Below are positions 51,690-63,626 of a DNA stretch of 64,000 bases, piece after piece; the first letter of the stretch is position 1; each line of letters opens with the position of its first letter. The DNA lies in the NCBI GenBank assembly GCA_007570785.1, contig ML660203.1, forward strand, positions 6,320,638 to 6,384,637. The letters are read 5' to 3'. Under the pieces are notes generated by a model. It worked only from the letters and a program-made list of their open reading frames with translations. It searched no databases and was not told the DNA's origin. A program made the translations under genes and the position numbers. Origin of the DNA: Antilocapra americana (lineage: Eukaryota > Chordata > Mammalia > Artiodactyla > Antilocapridae).

Positions 51690-52830
51690 CTGCGCATCCA
51701 GGTCCAAGGATGCCTCTGAGAGATGGCCCTGGCTCCCACCTGTAACCTGATGCCCTCCTGGATGGCTCATTTCTCTCCCAACAATAGCAATCAATCCAGC
51801 CTTGTGGATCTTGTTTCTGGAGAGTAAGTTTAGCAATTTTTTCCTCCTCCTCATCACCCCTACCTCACCCCTCCCCAGACTCCAGGTCGCCATCTCCTCC
51901 CACCTGCACCACCATAGCAGCCTCCTCACTGGTTTTCCTCGCTCTGTTGTCTAAATGACAGTCAGGCAGACCTTTAAAATCTATATTAGGGACTTCCCTA
52001 GTGGTCCAGTGGTCAAGAAGCTGCCTGCCAATGCCAGAGACACAGGTTCAATCCCTGTTTGGGCAAGATACCACAAGCTGTGGGGTAACAGCCCATGCCC
52101 CACAGCTGCTGAGCCTGCAGTCTAAATCCCACATGTGTCCTAGAGCTCACCTGCTGCTCTCACATACTGACTCTATATGCCCAGAACCCATGCTCTGCAA
52201 TGAGAAATCAACTCAGTGAGAAGTCTGCACACCATAACTGGAGAGTAGCCCTCGCCCTTGGAAACTAGAGAAAGCAGCATGCAGCAATGAAGATCCAACA
52301 CAGCCAAAAATGAAATTTTTTAAAAAAAATCTACATTTAAGCTCCTTCCTCTGCTTAAATCTTTTGCTGATTTACACTTTTACATATAGAAGAAAAACAA
52401 AATTCTTAGCATGCTGCTTAAGTTCCTCCTTGACTTGGTCCCTGCCAGCCTTTCTCCATCTCACTTAAGCCTCAGGACATTTGCACTTGATATTCCCTCT
52501 TCCCAGAACATGTTCCTCTCAGATTCTTTGTGACTCACTGCATTGCTTCTTTTAAATCTCCACTAACTTATTTGCCCCTTATGAACCAGGAGCCCCCAGC
52601 CTCTCACCTTGCTTTCTATTCCTTCTCGGCATTTATCACCTCATGCATGTTATGTGTTTGTTTGCTTATCAGTTTGTGTTTTTCTCTCCTTCCTACTAGA
52701 ATGTGAGGCCCAGGAAGGCAGGGATTTTGTCTGCTTTGTTATCTATACCCAAACCCCGCACCTGAAAAAGGCCCAGCATACAGTAAGCACTCAACAGATA
52801 CAACCAGTGAGTGAAATTTCTAATTCCTCC
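51690..52830 (+). repeat. L2 LINE, split by a CHR SINE
   Basis: Left piece has TCCAGGTCGCCATCTCCTCC and GCAGCCTCCTCACTGGTTTT. Right piece has AAGCTCCTTCCTCTGCTTAA, GGACATTTGCACTTGATATT and AAGCACTCAACAGATACAAC. Together they are one of the most complete L2 copies in the window. Confidence 0.8.
51988..52325 (+). repeat. CHR-type SINE inside L2
   Basis: GGGACTTCCCTAGTGGTCCA to GATCCAACACAGCCAAAAATG. Flanks AAAATCTATATT and AAAATCTACATT are a one-mismatch target duplication. Confidence 0.92.
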
Positions 52831-52892
52831 TGCCTTAGATTTTGGGCTTCAGCTACACTGAGCTGCTTTTGGCTGCCCATACACATCACTAG

Positions 52893-53012
52893 AAAAGGAA
52901 ATGGCAACCTGCTCCAGTATTCTTGCCTGGAGAAATCCATGGACAGAAGAGCCTGGCAGGCTACAGTCCATGGGGGTCACAAAGAGTTGGACCCAATGAG
53001 CAACTAATCATT
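52893..53012 (+). repeat. Bov-A SINE
   Basis: GAAAAGGAAATGGCAACCTG to GTTGGACCCAATGAGCAAC, without tRNA-like head. Confidence 0.9.
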
Positions 53013-53019
53013 GTGTGAG

Positions 53020-53370
53020 CAACACATCATGCTGTTTATCACCTCCAAGCCTTTGCTCCAGCTGATCTACCTTCCTGGAGGGCCCTTCCTCCGCTATGTT
53101 GATACTGCATAGACTCTTCCTTGAAAAGTCTGCTTGGGTTATCACCTCCTTCAGGCAGCCTTTCCTGATTACTGCCCCATTGCCTGGTTAAGACATCTGG
53201 GATGTCTCAGTGGTCAGATTTATCACTGTGCTTTTGAAGGACCTGTTTATTGCTCATTTGCTTATTGTGAGCATCTTGTTAGCAAACCTTCTTTCTGGTA
53301 AATCCTTAACATATACCCCGATAGAGTCAGTGCTGAGTGAATGCTTTTATGACTGAATGAATGAATGAGT
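53020..53370 (+). repeat. L2 LINE 3' end
   Basis: CCTCCAAGCCTTTGCTCCAG, CACCTCCTTCAGGCAGCCTT and the end GAATGCTTTTATGACTGAATG. Confidence 0.75.
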
Positions 53371-53439
53371 TGGCTTGGGGTCTAGCCATAAAAATCGCTC
53401 TGTGACTCTGAGCAAGTCCACAGCTCTCCGTGGACCCCA

Positions 53440-53605
53440 GTCTTTCTCAATCTGTGTAACCAGGTGTCTCACAACCAGCTGTGTTTATGAAAATATACAA
53501 TTTCCAGGCCCAGCCTTGGAGGTTCTGATTCTGGAGAAGAAGACAGTGTCTGCATGTAATGCACCCCTCTGGGTCATTCTGATATGCCAACAGCTGGACA
53601 CCATG
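53440..53605. mobile_element. MER5-like hAT MITE
   Basis: TCTCAATCTGTGTAACCAGG, TTTCCAGGCCCAGCCTTGG and GGGTCATTCTGATATGCCAA recall the MER5 class. Diverged. Confidence 0.5.
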
Positions 53606-54338
53606 GCCAGGCCCCTGGCTCACTGTGCAGACCTGAGATTTGGCCTTGAAAAGAAACCAGGAGGGGAAAGTGGCACTTGATGGCCCCTGGAGCACAGTCC
53701 TGGGAAGAAAGCGACCTTCCCCCCCCACCGACTTCCCTCATCCCCTATCAGGGCTGCAGATTGAAAGAGGGGGGCAGCGGGGACAAGCACAGCTGCACAG
53801 GACAATTTAGCCCTTTCACTAGGAGCTTAGTTCTTGGCTGGCTGGTGGGGAAAGGCCGCAGTGTGACCCCGGCCCCATTGCCACAGCACCATCTGCCCAG
53901 TTTTTTCTCATTGCTCAGGCCTTTTCACCGCAGGAAGAAGTCCCTGGGTATCTCTGGGTGGCCCTAGAGCTTTGAAATGGGGCCACAGAGGGGAAGGGGT
54001 CATTCTCATGAGAAAAGAGGGAGAAAGGCTACAATTTGGGGTGCAGAACATTTTAGTGCTGAGAATTCCAGGGATGAAGATCAGTCAGGCTAAGCTGTGG
54101 CTGTTGAGGGCATACATCACTTGGGGAAGCCCACTTCCTATTTTTTTGCAACTCTGCCATTCCAAGGTGATGGAAGAACTTCCACCAACCATTTGTGCCC
54201 CACTTACCTTCTCTAAGTAATGAGTATTCAATGGTAGAACACTGATAATATTGATAATCAGTGATAATAATACAATCTCTGATAATACTGTAAACTGATC
54301 TTTTAGGTGCCTCCCATTTCTAGCACTCTGGAAATCAG
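53606..54338. other. Unassigned intergenic sequence
   Basis: About 730 bp. 54,235-54,300 holds repeated TGATAAT motifs. No gene is recognised. Confidence 0.4.
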
Positions 54339-54339
54339 G

Positions 54340-54475
54340 AATAGATCCCTGGGCTAATGGTCAGGATAGTGGGTTTGAATCCTGATTCTGCCATGGACAT
54401 GCTGTGTGGCCTTGGGGAAGCCTATTGCCCTCTTTGGGCATCTTTGCAAAGTGAGTGGGAGTAGAGTGCAGTTTG
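54340..54475 (+). repeat. MIR SINE
   Basis: GTGGGTTTGAATCCTGATTC, GCTGTGTGGCCTTGGGGAAG and TTTGGGCATCTTTGCAAAG. Confidence 0.78.
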
Positions 54476-54674
54476 TAACTTAATTACCTTATCCTTGTAC
54501 ATATCAAGAGCATTTACTACCAACAGGGTTTATCCACTGTTGATGCTGACCTTGATCACCTGGCTGAGGTAGTGTTTTCCAGGTTTCTCCATGTAGAGTT
54601 ACTCTTTTTTCTTTTCCTTTCCATACTGAGCTCTTTGAAAGAAAATCATTATGTGCAGCCCACACTTTGGTGAG

Positions 54675-54808
54675 AAAGTGAAAGTTAGTCTCACTGTTCT
54701 GTCCAACCCTTTGCGACCCCTTGGTCTATAGCCCACCAGGCTCCTCTGTCCATGGAATTTTCCAGGCAAGAATACTGGACTGAATTGCCATTTCCTTCTC
54801 CAGGGACA
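54675..54808 (-). repeat. Bov-A SINE with target duplication
   Basis: Reverse copy flanked by ACACTTTGGTGAGAAA on the left and ACACTTTAGTGAGAAA on the right (one mismatch). Confidence 0.9.
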
Positions 54809-55101
54809 CTTTAGTGAGAAACTATGCTCTGTCTCCTTAAGGTGACGTATCTACATAAATTATTTGGAATTATTCTGAAAGAATATTTATCTATTCTCTC
54901 CCATTTATTTATTTATATAAATATAATGCCTTATTTCCTTGCTCAAATTATTCCAGCTTTGGTCTTTAAAAGCTCTTTCAGTTAGATTTTGTCTCCCTTT
55001 GACATGCTGCCATCATTGTGGATTTTTATTTTAGTGCTTCATTACCTGCTGCACTAAAAAAAAAAATTATTTTTTTTTTTTAGTGCTTCCTTACTTGTTG
55101 G

Positions 55102-55313
55102 GGCTTCCCTAGTGGTTTAGTTGGTAAAGAATCTGCCTGAAATGCAGAAGACCCAGGTTCGATCCCCAGGTCAGGAAGATCCCATGGGGAAGGAAATGGC
55201 AACCCACTCCAATACTCTTGCCTGGAGAACTCCATGGACAGAGGAGCAGGACAGACTGCAGTCCATGGACTCGCAGAGTCAGACATGACTGTGCGAATAA
55301 CTTTCATTTTCAG
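55102..55313 (+). repeat. Bov-tA SINE with target duplication
   Basis: Complete element (GGGCTTCCCTAGTGGTTTAG on). TTACTTGTTGG (55091-55101) and TTACTTGCTGG (55314-55324) flank it. Confidence 0.93.
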
Positions 55314-55737
55314 TTACTTGCTGGCACTGCAACATGATCCAGGCTTATCTTGTGTATTCCTATCCCAGCCCTAGAAGAATCTATTTCTCCAAAGAGCCCT
55401 GGTTGTTTTATCGGAGAACGGCATTACAAACCAAGATGTGGATGCAAGGTGAGCTCATTGCTACTGGGGTGTTTTTGCTTCAAAGCCTCTCAGCTGATGG
55501 AGCAAGGAAATACATGTGTATAGGCTAACTTCTATATATACACATATCCATAAAGATTTCTATCTGTATCTATCAATCTACCAACTATTTACATCTGTAT
55601 CTGTATTAAGCTAAGTATGAGTTCATACTGTCTCCAGCTCTAAACTATTACCACCTGGATCATTCCAGTCCCTTGCTGGCCTGTAACTTCTCATTCCAAT
55701 AGTGAGAAACTTGCACCATTCTTCTTTTGATGATCAA

Positions 55738-57003
55738 ATTGTCTGAACTCTGGCTTAAAATTCTCCAAGCCAGGCGTCAGCAATATGTGAACTGTGAACT
55801 TTCAGATGTTCAAGCTAGTTTTAGAAAAGGCAGAGGAACCAGAGATCAAATCACCAACATTCGCTGGATCATCGAAAAAGCAAGAGAGTTCCAGGAAAAC
55901 ATCTATTTCTGCTTTATTGACTATGACAAAGCCTTTGACTGTGGGCATCACAATAAACTGTGGAAAATTCTTCAAGAGATGGGAATACCAGACCACCTGA
56001 CCTGCCTCTTGAGAAACCTGTATGCAGGTCTGGAAGCAATAGTTAGAAATGGACATGGAACAACAGACTGGTTCCAAATAGGAAAAGGAGTATGTCAAGG
56101 CTGTACCTTGTCACTCTGCTTATTTAACTTATATGCAGAGTGCATCATGAGAAACGGTAGGCTGGAAGAAGCACAAGCTGGAATCAAGATTGCTGGGAGA
56201 AATATCAATAACCTCAGATATGCAGATGACACCACCCTTATGGCAGAAAGTGAAGAACAACTAAAGAGCCTCTTGATGAAAGTGAAAGAGGAGAGTGAAA
56301 AAGTTGGCTTAAAATTCAACATTCAGAAAACTAAGATCATGGCATCCGATCCCATCACTTCATGGCAGATAGATGGGGAAACAGTGGAAACAGTGGCTGA
56401 CTTTATTTTTCTGGGCTTCAAAATCACTGCAGATGGTGACTGCAGCCATGAAATTAAAAGATGCTGACTCCTTGGAAGGAAAGTTATGACCAACCTAGAT
56501 AGCATATTAAAAAGCAGAGACATTACTTTGCCAACAAAGGTCTGTCTAGTCAAGGCTATGGTTTTTCCAGTACTCATGTATGGATGCGAGAGTTGGACGG
56601 TGAAGAAAGCTGAGTGCCAAAGAATTGATGCTTTTGAACTGTGGTGTTGAAGAAGACTCTTGAGAATCTCTTGGACTGCAAGGGGATCCAACCAGTCCAT
56701 CTTAAAGGAAATCAGTCCTGAATATTCATTGAAAGGACTGATGCTGAAGCTGAAACTCCACTACTTTGTCCCCTGATGAGAAGAGCTGACTCACTTGGAA
56801 AAGACCCTGATGCTGGGAAAGATTGAGGATGCAAAGAGAAGGGGACAACAGAGGATGAGATGGTTGGATGGCATCACTGACCCAATGGACATGGGTTTGG
56901 GTGGACCCCTGGAGTTGGTGATGGACAGGGAGGCCTGATGTGCTGCGGTTCATGGGGTCACAAAGAGTCAGACACGACTGAGTAGCTGAACTGAACTGAA
57001 CTG
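55738..57003 (+). mobile_element. BovB (RTE-type) LINE, 5'-truncated, copy 3
   Basis: About 1.27 kb ending in repeated ACTGA units. Its RT core is the best preserved in the window: a single frame from about 55,727 to 56,467 holds FIDYDKAFDC and the catalytic NLRYADDTTLMAES, before a stop at 56,465-56,467. Endonuclease and the N-terminal RT region are absent. It is an inactive fragment. Confidence 0.94.
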
Positions 57004-57004
57004 G

Positions 57005-57635
57005 CTAGTTGAATTCCCTTTAAGTTGGCTCCTTTCACTTGACTTCACCATTCTGTGAGGGCTTTCTTGCTTCTTGACATGAGACATTTTAGGTTCACCT
57101 TGCACTTTCTCTGAACAATCTTGGAATCAGCCATTTCTCTTAGGCTGTGAGTCTCTTTTACTGGGGAATGGTATTTAGGGACCAAGGTCTGGGCATTAGA
57201 TGTGCTAATTGCTATGGGGTTGTCATGGTTCTGTAGCCTACTCAATGGGCAGAGCTAGAGAATATATGTGTGTCTGTGTGTGTAGCATGAACTCACACTG
57301 ATGTCTCCAACTAAACTCATAGCCACAGATCCTTCTTCTGTGCTTTGCTTTTAATTTTCATTTCCCATAGTGAGAACCCAGGTTCCCAAGTCATCAATGT
57401 ATTTATTCATTTCTTCAATGAAACAGCAGAAATAGTAGTTTCAGAATTACAGCACCAATACCTTTGCCAAATATGGTTAATTAAAGTTCAAGACTTCTTT
57501 GTGGTTCTCTTTATTCTTAGAATATATCCTATTAAGAGGTTAGGTGTCAGAGTACTGTGACCAAACTTACTTAAATTAATTGTTTTCTTTGAGTGGTTAT
57601 ATTATAAACTTGACATGCAATTAATCTCATTTTCC
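57005..57635. other. Unassigned intergenic sequence
   Basis: AT-rich stretch with a short TG tract near 57,265-57,285. No gene is recognised. Confidence 0.4.
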
Positions 57636-57639
57636 CCCC

Positions 57640-58545
57640 TTTGTTTTCAAGTTTAGGATTTAGGTTTTCATCTTTTAATTTATTTTTGAAAATGTAAAAT
57701 GTTTACATGGTTAAAAAGTCAAAACTGTATAAAAATATGCTCAGAGAAATCTTACTCCCATCTTTTTCTTCTCTACAGCATTACCGCCAGTTCCTTATGA
57801 GAAACTGTTTTTAATAAATTTCTGATTTATCTTTCCTCAGTTTCTTTTGCATAATCAAATAAGTATATGTAGAAATAAACAATTAAAATTTTTCTTACAT
57901 GAAAGGTAGCATACTATACGCAATCCTTTACATTTTGTTTAACAATATATGTTTTAAATCACTCCACACAGATTCATCGAGTTCTTCCTCCTAGCTTTTA
58001 TGGCAGTATAACAACCATTGTGCATCTGTGCATGTGTGCCCCAGTTGTGTCTGACTCTTTGTGACCCCGTGGACTGTAGTCCTTCAGGATTCTCTGTCCA
58101 TGGAATTTTCTAGGCAAGAATACTGAAGCAGGTTGCCTTTTTCTACTCTAGGGCATCTTCCTGAACCCAGATTGAACCCTGGGTTCTTATGCATTAGCAG
58201 GTGGATTCATTACCACTGTACCACCTAGGAGGCCCCTAACATTTGTTATATAGAAAAAAAGTTTCATTTCGTTATTACAAATAACAATGAATAATCTTGT
58301 ATGGAGATTTTTAAATATATATATAATTATGTCTTTACAATAAACCCTAGAAGAATCCTGAGTCAGAGGGTACAGCCTATGTCATTTTTCTAGATATTAC
58401 TGAATCCCCACCAATGATGTTTAAGAGTACCTGTGGGCTCCAAGGCTATCAGCATGTCTCTTCAAGCTTTTGAACATTCGCCTAATTGATGGATGAGAAA
58501 TGGCACTTCAGGGCAGTGTGATTTGCATTAAAATTTAGTTCCATT
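57640..58545 (-). repeat. Old L1 LINE remnant, split by a SINE
   Basis: Reverse L1-like text: GTTTACATGGTTAAAAAGTC, CATTTTGTTTAACAATATAT, GGCAGTATAACAACCATTGT and, beyond the SINE, GTTATTACAAATAACAATGA. Confidence 0.6.
58024..58238 (-). repeat. Bov-tA SINE within the L1 remnant
   Basis: Reverse copy: CCAGTTGTGTCTGACTCTTT, GGCAAGAATACTGAAGCAGG and CACTGTACCACCTAGGAGGC. Confidence 0.9.
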
Positions 58546-58549
58546 TGTA

Positions 58550-59040
58550 TATACATTTCCCCAGAAGTGCTGGGCCATTTCAAACAACCTTGGTAGACTG
58601 GATTTCAGAATTGTCCTAACTGCATGTTCGGTTGATGGCTGTGGCTCCCATCACCCCCAGGGGCTGGTGGGATCTCCACAGAGAATCCCAGCAAAGGCCA
58701 CTGACCCTCCTCCCCTCAGCCCCACACTGGGCAAGGCAGCAACTGCTTCCTCCACACAAAGAAGACTCTGAGTGAGGAGGATGACTTGGCCTCTGAGAAA
58801 TGCTGAAGTCTTGACCTCCTCCACAGCTCAGAGGGCCAGCTGGGGCTGAGGAATGATGAAGCCAGGACCTCAGGGTGTGAAGGACTGGGCTGGGACTGCT
58901 CTTTGAGGACGCTGGATTGGAGACACAGGGCACCTAATCCCCCTAGAATGCTCGACACAGCCTCTTACTTACCCCTTAGACCTAAGGCTCTTCCACTCGG
59001 TCCTCTCCTACCTGACTGCCTACAGAACATGCCTAAAACT
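58550..59040. other. Unassigned intergenic sequence
   Basis: GC-richer than its surroundings (58,620-58,940). Overlapping open frames occur on the minus strand, but I see no conserved domain or splice pair. Confidence 0.4.
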
Positions 59041-59042
59041 TA

Positions 59043-59222
59043 GAGTCACTTCAGTTGTGTCCGACTCTTTGCAACTCTGGACTGTAGCCCACCAGGCTCC
59101 CTCTGTCCATGGAATTCTCCAGGCAACACTACTGCAGTGGGTTGCCATGCCCACCTCCAGGGGATCTTCCCGACCCAGGAATCAAACCCAGGTCTCCTGT
59201 GTTGGCAGGTGGGTTCTGGTGA
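59043..59222 (-). repeat. Bov-tA SINE
   Basis: Reverse copy: CACTTCAGTTGTGTCCGACT, GATCTTCCCGACCCAGGAAT and GGTCTCCTGTGTTGGCAGG. Confidence 0.92.
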
Positions 59223-59224
59223 CC

Positions 59225-59940
59225 CAGAGGTGACCATGGTACTCCTGTATTGCAAGCTTTTTTGGTTTTCTAGTTCAGATCTGATCTCTACTCACTTTCT
59301 GAATGAAATCTCCCTCTCTACCTATGGATGTCAAGGTGGAAGCTACAATGTCTTTTGTGACCTAGTCTCAGAAGTCACATATATAACTTTCTCTACATTT
59401 GATTCTTTCCAGGTGAGTCTAGATCCAGCCAACACTGAAAAGGGCTCCACTTTGAGAAGGGAGGATTGTTAAGAAATTTGTGGACATGTTTTAGAATCAC
59501 CATGCTATCCACCTAGCCAATGAACATCAACTGAGCACCTGTTACGTACCTGGCCTTGTGAGCAACTCATAGTATAGAACCTTGAAAAGAGTGTCATCTG
59601 GATCATGAGTGCAAAATCAGTAGTCCACAGGGTGCAGGAAATAGCTTGAACAAGTGAACCAGATAGGGACTCTGCTGAGCTGGCTACCCTGTGCCTTGAT
59701 GAAGGGACAGGTTGCTGGCCAGCTCAGAAGCTTATATAAAGCTTCCTTCTTTTTAGACATTGACAACAAAATCAGTTGGTTTTTTAAAAATTCTTTTGTC
59801 TGCCTGGTTTGGTCCATATGCCACTAGTTTGCAGCCACACTGAATTTCTCAGTGTTCTTCTCAAGCATTCATTTATTCATTTCACAAACATCTGTATGCA
59901 TGGGGCCCCTCTCACACATTAAAGAAATGACTTGCAATCA
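59225..59940. other. Unassigned intergenic sequence
   Basis: A MIR-like TCAACTGAGCACCTGTTACG lies near 59,530. The rest is unassigned. Confidence 0.4.
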
Positions 59941-59944
59941 GCCC

Positions 59945-60170
59945 CTGCACACCCCATTTTCTTGACCTGGAGTACCTTCTCATCTTTCTCCCTATATTGA
60001 ACTTCTATTTCTCCTTTACAACCCAGATGCCAGTGTCCCTCCTCTGGGAAACCTCCTTGGACCCCACCTCTAGTGGGCGTTACTGGTTCTCTCCTGTAAG
60101 CTCCTAGCATATTTTCATCCATAGCTCCATTATAGCACTTTTCTACTTCTTTTGCCAGAAAGTGAGCTTC
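59945..60170 (+). repeat. L2 LINE fragment
   Basis: CAACCCAGATGCCAGTGTCC, TCTGGGAAACCTCCTTGGAC and TTTGCCAGAAAGTGAGCTTC. Confidence 0.6.
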
Positions 60171-60184
60171 TGTGGGTTGAGTGA

Positions 60185-60350
60185 AAAGACAGGTGCTGCT
60201 GAGCAGAGGGGGAAGATCACCTGGGGCCACTGGGCAGGGCTCTCCAGAGGAGGTGGTCCTGGAAGGATGAATAGGACTTGCAGAAAGGGGATCCCCTGGT
60301 GAGGGCAGGAGGATGAGCAAAAGCACAGAGGCAGGAAGGCGTGGGTTGTG
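60185..60350 (-). repeat. L2 LINE fragment
   Basis: Reverse L2: CTCTCCAGAGGAGGTGGTCC, then GCAAAAGCACAGAGGCAGGA. Confidence 0.6.
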
Positions 60351-60679
60351 CCTGAGGCTGGCAGAGGCCCAGCTTCTTCCTCCTCGGACCTCCCTGCAGC
60401 TGGCGGGCTCTTGGCTGCCTCCCCAGATGGTGAGGAGTGAGGTCTGCAGGCCCCGAGAAGCTCCAAGTAGCTGGGGAAGGGGAGACGGCTGGAACAAGAA
60501 ACCCAACTCCTAGATGAGTCATCTGTGGAGTCAATCCTACAATAACAAGACAGGGAGGGCTGGACTAGGAGGGAAGGAGAGGGAGGCAGGGGCTAAGGGA
60601 TGGACTGAGGAAAGCAGGAAGGTCCTTAGTGTCCCCACCTTAGGGTCTCCAACCCCAGGTTCCCCTGGGACTTTGGCTA

Positions 60680-61275
60680 CTGGTTTCCACTGCCCTTGGA
60701 GCTAGACCCTTCTCCAGCAACCTTTGTAGCCTCCTTGCCGGTGGGTCTCCCTGCAACCCCTGCCTTCTTTCTGCTGTATCCACTATCCTGTAGCTAGGAA
60801 AATCTTGAAAAAAATCTGATGACATTGCTCCCTCTGTAATTCCCTCCATGGATTTTCATGGCTCTAAGGAGACAATTCCCATTTTCTGTGACCTGCAGAA
60901 CCTTGCCCACCTCTCCCACTTCTGGTCGTGTCTCTGCCCACCTCACTCTGTCTCTAATGTGCTGCCAATCCACTCTCCTGCCACAGGACTTTTGCACGTG
61001 CTGTTCCTGCTGACTGTAACGCTCTTCCCTGACTTCATTCTTCTCTCTGGTCAGATCTCAGCTTAAGCCTTTAGGGCAGCCTTCCCAGACCTAGAATCCA
61101 CTGGGTTCCTTTGATATGGACTCTTGTTTCCCTTGAACAACCGTACCCACACATGTATGGTGCATTCATTACTAAGATGTGATCCCTTATCATACTATGA
61201 GCTACACAAGGGCAGGGACTGTCTGTTGTGTTCACCCTGCCACCCCAGCACACACACTGTCTCTGGAATAGAGTG
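60680..61275 (+). repeat. L2 LINE 3' part
   Basis: AACCTTTGTAGCCTCCTTGC, CCTGCCACAGGACTTTTGCA, GGTCAGATCTCAGCTTAAGC and ACAAGGGCAGGGACTGTCTG. Confidence 0.78.
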
Positions 61276-61374
61276 GGTGATCAATCAGTGCATCTCAGAA
61301 CCGCTGTCCCCTGCAGGACATGACAAATGCACATGGGTGTTGCCTCACAGCAGTCAGAGGAGGGAGCCAAGGCA

Positions 61375-61490
61375 GAAGTCATCGGTTCCATTGTATAGTT
61401 GAGAAAACTGAGGTTCAGAGAATGTAGACAAACCCTCATGACCCTGCAGGGAGGTAGTGGAAAGGCAGGAACCTGAACCCAGGGCCCTTA
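61375..61490 (-). repeat. MIR SINE fragment
   Basis: Reverse MIR: GTTGAGAAAACTGAGGTTCA, then GGCAGGAACCTGAACCCAGG. Confidence 0.75.
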
Positions 61491-61528
61491 CTCATATATC
61501 ATGGGCTCACCTACCATGAAGTAGTTTT

Positions 61529-61752
61529 TAAAATTAAAAAAAATATATTGATTGACTGACTGATTGATTTGGCTGCTTCAGGTCTTAGTTGCGGTATGCA
61601 GGATCTTTTGTTGTGGTACACAGGTTTTCTAGTTGTGGCTTGCAGGCTTAGTTGCTCTGTGGCATGTGGATCTTAGCTCCATGATTGGGGATGGAACCCA
61701 CATCCCCAGCATTGCAGGTGGATTCTTAACCTCTGGACCACCAGGGAAGTCC
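61529..61752 (-). repeat. CHR-type SINE with target duplication
   Basis: Reverse copy from an A/T-rich tail and GATTGACTGACTGATTGATT to CACCAGGGAAGTCC. CCATGAAGTAGTTTT (61514-61528) and CCATGAAGCAGTTTT (61753-61767) flank it. Confidence 0.94.
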
Positions 61753-62269
61753 CCATGAAGCAGTTTTAAGAGCAGACCTGGTAGTTGTCCTGGCTGGGCA
61801 ATGTGACACTGCGTGAGTTGAGTTGTCAACCCCTCTCTGGGTAGATCTCCCTGTTGTAAATTAGAACAATTAACGAAGTGAAGTTTTAAGTCTCAGGGCC
61901 ACTGAGACATGTGTTCTCATAGATTTCCTTCCCTGTCCCTGCCACCAGATTGTGGGCATCCTAGGAGAAGGTGGGACAGTGTCTGGGGTCCCTGTGTGTC
62001 CACAGGAGTCCTCCGCTCTGATCCCAAGACCTGATCAGAGAGAGCTCAGTTAAACATCATATTTCTCCCCTGTAAGAAGAGAAGGTCATTGAGGAAGTAA
62101 ATGATGTCTTTTCTCTTTACTTCCTAGTATTTATGAAGGGGGCAATGGTCATCAGAGCTTTTGTTGACTTAACCTGTGTTTCCATCTCCCTCCTTCTGGT
62201 TTCTTTGAGAAGTTCACCCCACTCCATGCAGTCCTGGTAGATCTGTCCTCAGGTGTTCCCACTGAGGGG

Positions 62270-62610
62270 TGGGCATAGAATCTGTTCTGGCCAATCACAA
62301 TAGCCTTATTACTTTGGCCATAGTGATTGGTTCAGGAATAGACATGTGACCTAAGCAAAGCCAATCAGGGTCTTCCTTAGAGTTAGTATATAGAGGCAGG
62401 GGGAAAGTGTTGTCATTGTACTAGAACTGCTGAGCTGAGACCCTGTAACCCTAAAGTTCCTGGAGACCTTCTTCTCTGGCCACGGGAGAGAAACCACCTG
62501 AAGAATGATGGCAGAGCTCTGGCACCAATTCTCACTTTTAAGACTCTAAAGTCCCTTTTTTCACTTAAGCCAGGTTGAGTTGAACTTCTGTCATTTACAA
62601 TCAAGAGTCC
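62270..62610 (+). repeat. Ancient LTR-like repeat, copy 3
   Basis: CTGTTCTGGCCAATCACAAT, ATAGTGATTGGTTCAGGAAT, AAAGCCAATCAGGGTCTTCC and the end CACTTAAGCCAGGTTGAGTT. It has the CCAAT/ATTGG arrangement of copy 2. Confidence 0.55.
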
Positions 62611-63249
62611 TTGATGGGTCAGGTCAATTTCATCCGGGAGAGGCCAGCAGTGATGTTCTCTGTGCCCTTCAGCCTCCCTGTTCTGAGTCACTCTTGGCCC
62701 CCAGCCCTCACAAGCATTTCTGTGCCACCCCCTACAGGTGCCACCAGAGAAGAGGAGCAAACCACTCCTTTTCAACCCAGTCTTTTACAGTTCAGTGCTG
62801 TGTTAGTTGCAGTCTCTGAGAAACAGAAACTAAAGACAGAGTTAGAAGTGCAAGAGATTCACTGGGGGTGATGCCTGTGAGGATAAAAGGAAGAGGGAGC
62901 TGGGAGAGACAAGGACTGTGCCACTGGTCCGACAACTATAAAGGAAAGGGGGAGGAAAGGAGGACTGGGTAGAAAGAATTTCAGTCTGTGGTACAGCACT
63001 GAGGAAGTCTCAACCAGCCCAGTGGGGAGCCCTGGCATGGAAATTATTTAGAGAAGAGGCCCACATCAGGCAGAAGGGGTGAACCCTTGTGCACAGTGTG
63101 CTTAGCCAGGGGCTGCCCAGGAAGCCTGTGGCCTTGGCTACAAATGGTGTCCTGAGTCATCCAGGGTTCATGGAACTTCCTGCAACAGGCTCTCGCTTGA
63201 AGGGAGATGTAAGGGGCACACTCCATGGCTGATACCATGCCTCAATACA
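62611..63249. other. Unassigned intergenic sequence
   Basis: About 640 bp. 62,780-62,870 (GTCTCTGAGAAACAGAAAC) looks like an old repeat, but no family is assigned. No exon is seen. Confidence 0.4.
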
Positions 63250-63260
63250 TACTCATTTTA

Positions 63261-63615
63261 TTTTTCAAATAATTTTTAAACTTAATTTCTAATTAATTGA
63301 TTATTAAAAATATTTCTGGCTGCACTGGGTCTTCATTGCTGCCCTCAGGCTTTCTCTAGTTGTGGTGAGTGGGGGCTACTCTTGCTTGCGGTGTGCGGGC
63401 TTCTCATTGTGGTGGCTTCTCTTGTGGTGGAGCAGGGGCTCTAGGGTGCATGGGATTCAGGAGCTGTGGCTTGCAGGCTCTAGAGCACAGGCTCAGCAGT
63501 TGTAGCACACGAGATTAGTTGCTATGTAGCATGTGGAATCTTCCCAGACCAGGGATCAAACCCATGTCCTCTGCATTGGCAGGTGGATTCTTATCCGCTG
63601 TACAGATAAGTCCCC
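63261..63615 (-). repeat. CHR-type SINE, long form, with target duplication
   Basis: Reverse copy: TGGCTGCACTGGGTCTTCAT to GTACAGATAAGTCCCC. Perfect 11-bp TACTCATTTTA copies lie at 63250-63260 and 63616-63626. Confidence 0.95.
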
Positions 63616-63626
63616 TACTCATTTTA

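Noticed and set aside
58616..58958. Overlapping minus-strand frames in a GC-richer segment
   Set aside because: Two frames are open at once, with no conserved motif; this looks like composition and not coding constraint.
60143..60534. Open frames up to 195 codons on the minus strand
   Set aside because: They run through L2 fragments of opposite orientation and share no similarity that I recognise.
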